Assembly (NCBI GenBank): GCA_001692895.1
Contig: KV748228.1
Span: forward strand, 125,344 to 189,343
DNA length: 64,000 nt
Reading direction: 5' to 3'
Source of the DNA: Cenococcum geophilum 1.58
Taxonomy: Eukaryota; Ascomycota; Dothideomycetes; Gloniales; Gloniaceae
Numbering within the stretch: position 1 is the stretch's first letter; every line of letters begins with the position of its first letter. The translations under genes were made by a program, and so were the position numbers. Below the pieces are notes generated by a model. The model saw only the letters and a list, made by a program, of their open reading frames with translations. It had not been told where the DNA came from and did not search any database. Shown here in pieces: positions 55,279-64,000 of this stretch.

Positions 55279-58200
55279 TAGATCTGCACTTAAATTACAT
55301 CTATAGTATTAATTTAGAAGAAGCTACTGCTTAACCCTTCCTTAATTGTTAAAGAATGGCTATCTTAATTAAAGGAGAATATAAAACCTACCTTATTATT
55401 TATTAGAAAGAAGGTACAACATTAATATACGGAAGCTCTTATGGGGTTTAAATACTTATTAAAATTAAATTAATAGCTAGATTAATGGGAATATATAATA
55501 TTACTAAAAGAAAAGTATAAGATCCCTTAAATGTCTAATAGAATCTAGCTATAAGAATTTGTAGAAGTTATTTAACCTTTTAGCGACGCCTATTATATAA
55601 AGTACACTACTAAGTTAAATAACCCTTAGAAGTTAAGATCTTCTAAATACCGCAAAGTAGTAAAAGAGCTATAAGAAGGACTTAGAACACCCTTAAAGAA
55701 AGCTAATACTACTATAAGAGGGAGTACCTTTAATGCAGACTTCGTAGAGTAAGCTATTAAGGATTACTTTAATACTACTAAAGGTTTACGGAAAGGAAAT
55801 ACCTTAGTATATAATAGATGCTTAAAGAGAGCCGGGACACTAGTGGATAAGAAGACGTCCTATAAGAAGCTAATACCTAAGTGCTTAGCGTGCGGAATAT
55901 AAGGATATTCTATTTAAGACTAGAAACCTATAGGAGTTATAATTAGAGATGCTCGTATTAAAAGGGCACTAAAGAAGGTAAAAAAGAATAAAGATCTCGC
56001 TAACTAAGTTATAAAGATTAAACTTAAAGAATAAAAAGATAAGGCTTAATAATAACAGAATAAGAGTTAGGAAGTTAAAATTATGAAAAAAGCTAATGTA
56101 ATATTCCTAGAATCGTTTTACACCGGTTAACTCTATCTACTAAAGCTATTAACTATTCTTAACTTAGGAACCACTCTTTATATCTTTAATAACCTCTCTT
56201 GTTTTTATAACTTTAGGAAAGCTCTAAAATATAAATATATTATCGCTGGTAGCTTAGAAGTGCCTATACTAGGCTACGGCGATATTACTATTTAAGTTAC
56301 AAAACTAAACAAGAGTAAGGGAATCCTACGTCTTAAGGACGTTGCCTTTTATATAGACTTTAATATAAATCTAGTATTGTTTTATCTACTTTAAAAATAA
56401 GAATACTACTAAAATAATAAAGGAGATAATAATCTTCTAGTTTAGAAGGATAATATAATCCCATATTAAATAGAAGAACGTTATAGATAATAGACTATTA
56501 AATACGTCTGACTAGGAAGTCTATTAGCGTTTAATATAAGCTAACTGCTACGCCGCTAACGGAAGCGTAGAATATCGTTAAGAGACATTTGTTTAAATGC
56601 GAAAGGTAATATATAACTATAGTATCTGCGTCTAAGTTATCTAGGACCTATAAGCCTTTATTATTTAGGTATTAACGCCCTAAAAGTTAAGCTTTAAGGC
56701 CCTAAAATAACGGAATATTAACACTACAGCCTCGCTAAAATTAAGCGTTAGGTTTTATAAAGGTTCTTAAAATAAAATATTAATAAACCCTATTTTAACC
56801 TCTATATTAACTAAACTAACCTTAAGAAAGCGCATACCGGATTTATACGAGTTATACTTATCTATAATACCTACTTAAGAAGATTTTTTCTGTACTTTAT
56901 AACAACGCATAATAAGAAGAAGGAGATACTATAAGTGCTTAAAGATTTTATCTAGTAGATTTGTCTAAGGTATAACCATAAAGTTAACACTATTAGATTA
57001 GATAATGAGCTAGGGAGAAGGATAACCCTTAAATAGCTACGGTCCTAAGGGATTATATTTAAGCCTTTAGCGCTATATACCTAAGCTTAAAATAATACCG
57101 CCAAATACTTAGGGGGTGTAATTATTAAGAGAGTATGGGTAATAAGAATTACTGCTAATTTACTATATAACTTATGGGACGAGATTATTAACTATATAGT
57201 CTATCTTTAAGATCAAATGCTATAAGAAAGCAATGGATGAAAATCGCTATATAAGAGGTTCTATACCTTCTTAGCTAATTAAAGATTAAGAAACCGCAAC
57301 TAGCGTACCTAAAAGCCTATGGCTATCTTAAGCTTGCAAGAGCTCTTAAAGACGCGTGTCGTATACTACCTCTAATAGAAGAAAATAAAGAATCTCCATA
57401 TGCCTTTTACGTTAAGTATCCTATAAAGTTAGATATATAAGATACTAATTAGGACATTATTTAACAAATAGGAGACAGGTTTAATACTTAGGGGGTGTTT
57501 AATAACTCGGTTAAAGACTTATTTAAGGAAACCGGCGATTATAGGTTTAAAGACTTTATTATTAAAAGGATTGCTTTAGCCTATTACGGCGCCTTCTTAG
57601 TAAGAAGGAAGTTTAACCTTAATAGTTAACTTAACGATAGTAAGCTGAAATTAGGTAGAATACGTAATGTTAGATTATATAGGAAGAACTTACTTTCTCT
57701 ACCTTAGTTAATTAAGGACCTTAATATATATCCTCTTTAAGATTAGTTCTAAGAGGCTTAACGAGCCCACCTCTAATCCTATTATTAAATAAGGTTATTT
57801 TAAGAAATAGATAAGAAGTATATAAAGGGACAGTAGATTCTTAGCTTAATGTAGGTGTTTATTTATAAGACGGATAAGCACGGATTCCTCTAGAAATATA
57901 AAGCACGCCTAGTAATATACGGAAATTAATAGGCCTTAGGAGACCTACTTATAAGAGCTATTATATTAGTGAGTACGACCTTCCGGACCCTAATGGCGAT
58001 CACTATAAATTTAACCTAGAGACGATATAGATAGATATAGTTAACGTATTTATCTATTGCGATTTTGACGAGGTTATCTATATAAAGCTACTACTAGGGT
58101 TTAATAAAGGAAAGATAGATAAAGTACTACGCTTAAGAAAAGCCCTTTATAGACTATAACGATTACCACTATTATAGTAGAAGAATCTTATAAGCTTGTT

Positions 58201-59520
58201 AAATAAATTGGGTTTTAAAGAGGTACTTTAGGAGCCATGCATTATGCTAAAAGGTAAAATAGTCGTCTTCTTTAATATTAATGACATCGTCTTCTACTAT
58301 AAAAAGATAGATAAGAAGAAAGCTTAAGAAGCAATTAAGGAGCTAAGTAAGGAATACTAGATAAGTACCCTTAGCGAGCTAAAATAGTTCCTAGGAATCT
58401 ATATACTACGTAATTATAGCTAAAGGCTCCTATAGCTATCCTAGGAACCCTATATTAAGAAGATAGCTAACTAGTATAAGATAGATCTTAAAGGGCGTCT
58501 TCTAGATACTCCTATAGCAGAATTTAAACTTCTCCCTACTAATTACCAATTAATCTATTTAACGCGTCCGTCCCCTAATATAGACCTATTAGTCCGTCCT
58601 ATATCCCTACTAGCTTCTATAATACTATATTAGAGAAAAATGGATTTAGTACTCTATATAGCCACTATAACGCGTCTAGATATTGCTTTTACAATATTAT
58701 AACTAGTAAGGTTTAATTAGAACCTAAGCTAAGAGCATTATTAAGCGGTAGATAAAGTAATCTAATATCTATATAGCACGAGAAGCAGAGTAATCTACTA
58801 TAGAGGAGATAAGGAAGAAATAAACGGTAGAGGAAGAGATAAAGGAATACGCGATAAAGGATAAGACGACGGAAGAAACGGTAGAGGTAAAGCGTAATTA
58901 TTTATCTATACTAGTGATATATTATTTATAGATAATTCCGTTAATAGAAAAAGCTTATAAGGATATATTATAAAGCTATTTAGAGGACTAATTGCCTAGA
59001 GAGCAAATAAGTAAAATATGGTAATAACGTTAAGTATAGAAGCTAAGTTATTAGCCCTATTATAGACAGTAAAGGAAGCTATCTTTATTAGTAAGCTGTT
59101 TAAAGTAATAACGTTAAGGCTAAATAAGCCTTTAATTATTAACTGCGATAATACCTAAATACTTTAACTAATTATAGAAGACACAGTAAAGCTAATTACG
59201 AAGCTCTAATATATTAACATCTATTAATATTAGCTACGTTAAGAATACGTAAGGAGACGAGTACTATTTTAATAGATAGTAATAAAGGAGATAATTGCTA
59301 ATAGACTTACGAAGGCCCTACCTAAGTAGAGGTTTTAAAGCTTTGTTAATATCATTAGAATAGTAGATATTGAGTAGCTAAATAAGGAGAAGCAACTGGA
59401 GGACCTAAAGGAGGAGATTAGAGTGAGATAGAAGGATTTAGATAAGAGTATGGTTTAATTAACTTATTAACGGACATAAGAAGGTGGTTAGCTTTAACCT
59501 CAAAGAGCTTAAAGCTAAGG
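55279..59520 (+). pseudogene. Copia A gag end, protease, integrase, RT, RNase H
   Basis: The gag zinc knuckle reads CLACGIQGYSIQD at about 55882. The protease follows near 56150 (LNLGTTLYIFNN, ancestral LDTGAT, Asp changed to Asn). In integrase, SLYYLGINALKVKL and KIKR are followed by TIRLDNELGRR near 57001 with its Asp kept, then SNGQKSLYKRFYTFLAN. RT has WVFIYKTDKHGFLQKYKARL near 57860 and the catalytic box INDIVFYY, first Asp lost (AAT 58280-58282). RNase H covers about 58880-59370: LQGYIIKLFRGLIAQRANKQ, EAKLLALLQTVKEAIF and the QYINIYQYQLRQEY block. At least one indel lies between integrase and RT. Confidence 0.88.
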
Positions 59521-59525
59521 GGGTG

Positions 59526-59699
59526 TGTTAGATAATCTATATTCTATATGGCGTAGAATATACACAAGTTATATATACGGGGCACGTGTATTATAAATAT
59601 CTTTATTTAAGCCTAAGGGCCCCACGTTGAGACATAATTAAGATTATTAATTAATTAACCCATTTTATTAATAAATAGCTCTATATAAACTATCTAACA
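59526..59699 (+). repeat. 3' LTR of Copia A (174 bp)
   Basis: Starts TGTTAGATAATCTATATTCT after a purine-rich stretch (AGCTAAGGGGG) and ends CTATCTAACA. It is an inverted TGTTAG/CTAACA pair with the left LTR's right end. Confidence 0.95.
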
Positions 59700-59704
59700 G
59701 TTAC

Positions 59705-60234
59705 TAATATACTTTTAATAGGCTTTTAATTGGTCTCCTAGTAATTCTTACATCTTTTCTTTAGTTATATTTTTTTCTTATTAAGGTTTTTTAGGAGTTT
59801 AAAGTAGGGGTTAGATAGATAGATATATAGCGGTATACAAATATCTCTCTAATATCTCTCCGGACCCCTTCTAGGATAAGCCCTTATAATCTCCCTTTAC
59901 TATAAGGTAATAGTAATTAGGGGCTAACTATAAGAAAAGGGGGGGGGTAATATAAGGGATATTATTAGGTTGCCCTTAAAATAACTTTTAGGCGCCCCTT
60001 AGATAGTTACTAGTTATGTACTAAAGGCACGTGCCTATAGTATATAATCTCTACAATCCTAGAGGCCTTACCTCCTTAAGGATTTATCTCTCTCGCTAAT
60101 CTATTCTGTTCTATAATTATACCTTATAGCCGCCTGTTTATAAAGTCCCCTTATAGCTATCTACTAGCCCCCCCCTTTAAATAACCTATCTATATAGAGC
60201 CCTTTCTAAACGGCCTTTACTTGGCCTTTAACTA
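59705..60234 (+). mobile_element. 3' end and LTR of a plus-strand relative of Gypsy H
   Basis: A polypurine tract (AAGAAAAGGGGGGGGG, 59934-59949) is followed by TATAAGGGATATTATTAGG, aligning with the LTR of H (2859-3139 reversed) for about 200 bp (CAATCCTAGAGGCCTTACCT is shared). The LTR should end near 60232, where a MITE begins. 59705-59930 is its 3' untranslated region with no motif. The coding part should lie left of Copia A but was not recognised there. Confidence 0.65.
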
Positions 60235-60384
60235 TCCCTTCGGCTGGTAGATTTGGTCCTACGGTTATCGATAAGAGCCAGCTAATAGAATCAATAGGAT
60301 CAAGGCCCCGTAACCATACGCGTACTTTTGATTCTGTTGTTCGTGCACGGTCCAACTATCGTAGAACCTTACTAGCCGAAGGGA
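60235..60384. mobile_element. 150-bp MITE with TA duplications
   Basis: Inverted ends TCCCTTCGGCTGGTAG and, reverse complement, TCCCTTCGGCTAGTAA, flanked by TA (60233-60234, 60385-60386). The interior is not RIP-altered. It falls at or next to the right end of the LTR at 59951-60232. Tc1/mariner or pogo relationship is suggested only by the TA. Confidence 0.75.
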
Positions 60385-60386
60385 TA

Positions 60387-61002
60387 GCTTCTTTTATTTT
60401 ATAAGCCTAGTTAATATACTACTTCTTTAGAGTTGCTTAGTAAGCTATAGGCATATATAAAGGTGTAAAGGGTGTAAAGAACGCAGTATATATACATTAG
60501 TAGTAGGGGTAAGAGTAGTAGTTATTAGCGATATAATAATAAGACACTAAATAAGGAGCTAGTAATAATAGATTGGTAATAGGTAGGTTTTAGCAGAGGA
60601 TTAATTAATATGGGTAAAAGACGTCGCTAATTTTAAGCCTTATTTAAGGGCCTTTTAGAACGATCAACCAAACACTCGGCTTTATTTTAGATTGAGTACG
60701 ACTACTAGATTAAGCGCCACTAATTATCTGCTAATTGACGCTGGTGAAAGCATGGATTAACGTCAGATTGAAAAAGCTCCAGATTGCAACCGAACACTCC
60801 CTAAGGTTGCTTACCTCAGCAAACTTAGATCGTAGAATTAATTGGCGGACTTACGTATATCTATAAGCGGATATCACTAACCTTTTTCGTTAAAAAGTTA
60901 ATTCTACAGTCTAAGGGACTTTTATAAGGGTTCTTAGGCGATTTAACTTGAATCTGAAGGCTTTAGAACAGAACCGATCTGAAGCCCAAATCCGATTCTG
61001 AC
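60387..61002. other. no gene seen; start of a higher-GC, lightly mutated island
   Basis: 60390-60640 is AT-rich without motif. From 60640 the composition rises and the motif CAACCRAACACTC appears twice in the same orientation (60663-60675, 60786-60799), like single ends of the element at 61003-61636. No coding frame. Confidence 0.45.
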
Positions 61003-61636
61003 GCGATCGTTCGGTTGATCTGACGGCTTTCTGATCTGAAGCTCCTCTAGATCGGTAAGCACGTCAAATTTGGAAGCTATACTGTATGTAGTAGTTGAAC
61101 TGAGGCTCTTGGCGTCAGTTCAATAAGGAGCTTAAAGCTCCTCATTTTAACTCCAGTTCAAATCTAAGGCCTTGTATACGCGCCCAATTGACGACTGCTT
61201 ATAATATGGCGACTCAACTCACCCTAGTCGCGACCCTGTTTCAGTCGCGCCTGTATGTATTTTATGACGTCCTCACCTTAACTCTCGCGATCGCGATGAT
61301 ATTGCTTCAGCGCGTCGCAGGGCGTCGCTGTAGCTCTACATCGGCCTCTATAGAAGCTGGGGGAGGGCGCCGAGGGCGTCGATTGAGGAGGAACCATAGC
61401 AAAAGGTCGTGATAGAGGCTGCAGTAAGTTAGAGGTACTCACTCAAATCGTTCATTAAGATCAATCGCGTATTGCGCGACTATTCTGGGCTTTAGTCTGG
61501 AGGCTTACCGAACGATCGGCTTAATTACAGCTTCAACTGAGCCACGGTAGTAGCCGCCACTAATTACCAAACGGTCAAAGTAAAAGACGCACTGATACAA
61601 GATCTGGCGTCAGTTCGCAACCGAACGACCCCTTAT
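61003..61636. mobile_element. possible TIR element, about 634 bp, little mutated
   Basis: Left GATCGTTCGGTTGATCTGAC and right, reverse compl. (61609-61636), GGTCGTTCGGTTGCGAACTG agree apart from a 2-base gap region, and both continue CTGACG. No target duplication could be fixed. Inside are a 9-bp-arm hairpin (TTGAACTGA / TCAGTTCAA, 61099-61127) and a GGAGCTTAAAGCTCC palindrome. A 68-codon frame from ATG 61206 (MATQLTLVATLFQ..., one hydrophobic stretch then Arg/Gly-rich) has no recognised relative; I do not call it a gene. Confidence 0.4.
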
Positions 61637-61693
61637 ATATAGAGCAGTTGTCAATCGGAAGTCCGTGCGCAGACGTCAGGAAAGGAAAACTCG

Positions 61694-62193
61694 TGTGTAG
61701 ATTGATCTATGAAGAAAATGAGGCTATATATACATGTGGTTGACTGAGTCGTTGACCGAGTCAAGGGGTCGGTGACCGAGTCAAGGTGGCAAAATCCGAT
61801 TCAGGTCGACAGCAGTTACCCCTTTCAACGAAATTGATCTATATCCCTATAATAGCTATAATCTTAGAAATATAGTTAAATTAATCCGCAGAAGCAGCTC
61901 TATAATTGATGAAATTTTAGGCCTTATATACGCGCCTATTGCGACATTATTGCGACATTATTGCGATATCTTGCTGTAAGCTTTGTAGTGTGGGAAATAA
62001 ATGAGCGACTTTATTGTAAGATGTAGCTCTAGAGCCTCTCTATATACACGAGGAAGGCACAGGTAATAAGATGAAAGGGGAGACTACTATGTAACTAAAA
62101 CAGCGTAATACGTAAGTGATACACAGGCGATACGTAGTTAATACGCAGGTAATACACAGGTGTTTTGGCATAGTACCGGTAGTCGGTTACACA
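61694..62193 (-). repeat. 3' LTR of Copia K (500 bp)
   Basis: On the minus strand it starts TGTGTAACCGACTACCGGTA and ends TCAATCTACACA. The plus-strand right neighbour CCCCCCTAGATT (62194-62205) is the complement of a polypurine tract. Inside are a direct repeat GACCGAGTCAAGG (61754, 61774) and AATACGCAGGTAATACACAG-like units. Hardly any RIP damage is visible, unlike the other LTRs. The partner LTR is off the window, so the ends are inferred from the tract and TG...CA. Confidence 0.68.
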
Positions 62194-62344
62194 CCCCCCT
62201 AGATTTAACGGTGCAGTTAAAGCTATAGAAAAATAAAGGTCGAAACTATACCAAAATAGGAAATTTAGATATAATTTGGGAGTAGTAAAAGAATAGGGTA
62301 ACCGTGACGGATATTACGAATATCGCGGATATTGCGAATTAATT

Positions 62345-64000
62345 GATCTAATGTTAAATATCCACTAAATTCAACTGCTTTATCTATGCTTCGTACTTTT
62401 AACAAGGTAAGATTTTAGTAAGACCGTTGGCAGGCATTTTGGCCGTAGAAACCCATTAAATATTAATCTTTTTAGCTTAGACTTCTTGTCTCAGCTAGTG
62501 CTAATAGATGTTAATATATTAAAGCTTAGTGTCAAGCTTTGGTATATCCTGTTTTAGGAGTTATACGGTCTATATATTGTCGCAGAGCATAGTAAATTCG
62601 CGTTCTAAGTTAAAGCTAATTGCCTTAAAGAATCGTTGCCACTAAATAATTTTGACTACGGTAGTAGATAGGGAGAGAAGCTCTACTTTAGTAGTTAAGC
62701 GAGTAATAGATCGCTATAGGGTCGCTTTCCAATTAATTAGACCTCCGAATAGCATAAGAAGATATCCTTAAGAGCTCCGTCTAGTCTCCTTATAGTCTGT
62801 AAATACTGCGTTAAATGCTCCATAAAAGGTAACATCTTCTTCTTTAGGGTTTCTAAAGTATATATGTGCTCTAAATACTTCGCTAGAGTATTTAATAGCT
62901 GTAGATTTTGTTCTAAGGCAGTAGGTAATTACTTAGTTTGCTATATCAAGGTGCTTTTAATTTAGATTAGTAAGGAATTTAGCCAGCTTAGAATGCGTCT
63001 TAGTAATATTAGGTCTTTTAAATATAGTAAGGTATATAAGAGAACCAACCCGTTGCTAATAGGCTAGTGTTCTTTAAGGGTTTGTCTACTAGTTAGACGG
63101 AATTAGTTCTTTAGCAGAAAGTAGTAACTTAGGAAATCTTCCTAGTAGTTAAATATTAAATTAATTAGCTATCCTTTTAATATAAGAATCTTGGCAAAGC
63201 TAGAGCTTTTAACTTAGTTAATCTTATTTAATTTAAATTCCTAAAAACCACTATAGGTCTCCTAGTGTACGGATCTCATATTATTATAGAAGCTTGGCTT
63301 TAAATTTTTTAAGTTTTAGAAGGTCCTTTTTAGTAAATAAAGCGGCAATATTGTTTACGTAAAAGAAGATAATAAGTCGTTTATTAGTGTATAGGCAGTT
63401 AGTACCTAGGATAGGCTTTAATCCAAATTCGGCTAGTATACTGGTAAGCTCTTTATACTATAGTAGCGGTGATATTTTTAATCTATATAGCGCTATAAGT
63501 AGCTCTAGGATATATCTATCTTAACTAAATCCTTCTAGGTAGTAGTAGTAGACTAGTTTACTAAGCTTGGCGTTTATAAATACGTTTACAGCGTTATACT
63601 ATTAAATTTCTAAATTAAATGCGGCCGCTATAGCCATAAGGGCACGGAATATTTAAGCAGCTAGGGTTACTACATAGGTCTCTTATTTAGTGATCTATAG
63701 GTCTCCGCAGACGTATAGCCTAGCTTTAAGTTTATATAGGTAGCCATCGCTATTAAGCTTATATTTAAAGACCTATTTTAGTAAAAAAACCTACATATTG
63801 CTTGCTTCTTCTTTCAGTACAATTTTAAATATCCCTTAGCGTTTTAGGTCATTATATTCTTTTTTTATAGCCTTTTACAAGCTAGTAGTTAAAGGATACT
63901 TTTTTAGTTTTTTAAGGTTCTTTAGTTTAGGAGGAAGATTATCCTAATATAGAGATAAGGATCTAGTTCGGTTAATTTCCTTTACTAGTCCTATAGTAAA
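62345..64000 (-). pseudogene. Copia K pol: RT and RNase H, C-terminal part, runs off right edge
   Basis: The minus strand reads FINAKLSKLVYYYYLEGF, LYRLKISPLL.YKELTSILA (63560-63430), then FFYVNNIAALF at about 63340-63370, where the family has YVDD (AAC and AAT codons at 63350-63355). YEIRTLGDLQWFLGI and CQDSYIKRIANQFNI follow. RNase H ends with YINIYQHQLRQEVQAKKINI and MPANGLTKILPC near 62400. The start of the polyprotein is beyond 64000. The last 150 bp of the frame are clearly less mutated than the RT. Confidence 0.85.

Larger units (their letters stand above)
38270..59699 (+). mobile_element. Copia A, outer element of a three-level nest
   Basis: LTRs of 174 bp at 38270-38443 and 59526-59699, flanked by perfect GTTAC duplications (38265-38269 and 59700-59704). 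It is split by Gypsy B at TTTAA; without it, Copia A is about 5.1 kb, normal for the group. Gene order is gag, protease, integrase, RT, RNase H, which is the Copia order. Confidence 0.95.

Noticed and set aside
61188..61412. 74-codon frame starting at TTG (ATG at 61206)
   Set aside because: It has a hydrophobic stretch then Arg/Gly-rich low complexity, no relative recognised, and lies in a possible non-autonomous element; support is too weak for a gene call.

Overview
This window looks like a transposon graveyard from a filamentous ascomycete (Pezizomycotina). It is strongly AT-rich, TpA is very abundant and CpA/TpG is scarce. Nearly every coding trace is broken by in-frame TAA and TAG but hardly ever TGA. 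That is what C-to-T change at CpA on both strands produces (CAA to TAA, CAG to TAG, TGG to TAG), so I infer repeat-induced point mutation (RIP). Reading TAA/TAG as sense recovers long, recognisable mobile-element proteins. I found no intact host gene, rRNA, tRNA or CRISPR array.

Layout. 1-12.8 kb is a stack of Gypsy elements: F(+) interrupted by G(+), which is interrupted by B'(-), which is interrupted by H(-); H runs off the left edge. F also holds a 1,332-bp Tc1/mariner element. 12.8-20.7 kb holds a large palindrome, a solo LTR, stacked minus-strand copies of Gypsy family D, and S1, a 2.4-kb element made mostly of minisatellites that itself holds a 475-bp unmutated TIR element. 20.7-24.6 kb is a Gypsy integrase copy (E) interrupted by a complete 1,816-bp Fot1/pogo element. 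About 25.9-37.4 kb is a minus-strand Tad1-type LINE, split by a complete 6,188-bp Gypsy (D) with target duplication ATTTA. 38.27-59.70 kb is a three-level nest: Copia A (duplication GTTAC) contains Gypsy B (TTTAA), which contains Copia C (ACGAC) and a second minisatellite element S2. 59.7-62.3 kb has an LTR-element 3' end, a 150-bp MITE and a higher-GC, lightly mutated island. 62.2-64 kb is the 3' end of a minus-strand Copia (K) running off the right edge.

How the pieces relate. All recognisable genes serve retrotransposition (gag, protease, integrase, reverse transcriptase, RNase H, chromodomain) or cut-and-paste transposition. All are inactivated. All seven reverse transcriptases whose catalytic motif I could read have one or both catalytic Asp codons changed to Asn, and both transposases have lost catalytic acidic residues the same way. 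Elements of about 500 bp or less escaped mutation, as expected if RIP needs long duplicated sequence. Boundaries supported by LTR ends plus target duplications are exact; those marked approximate rest on where a reading frame fades. I see no clear new enzymatic system. The least explained items are the minisatellite-bearing S family and a paired-hairpin module shared by the 3' regions of a Gypsy and a Copia element.
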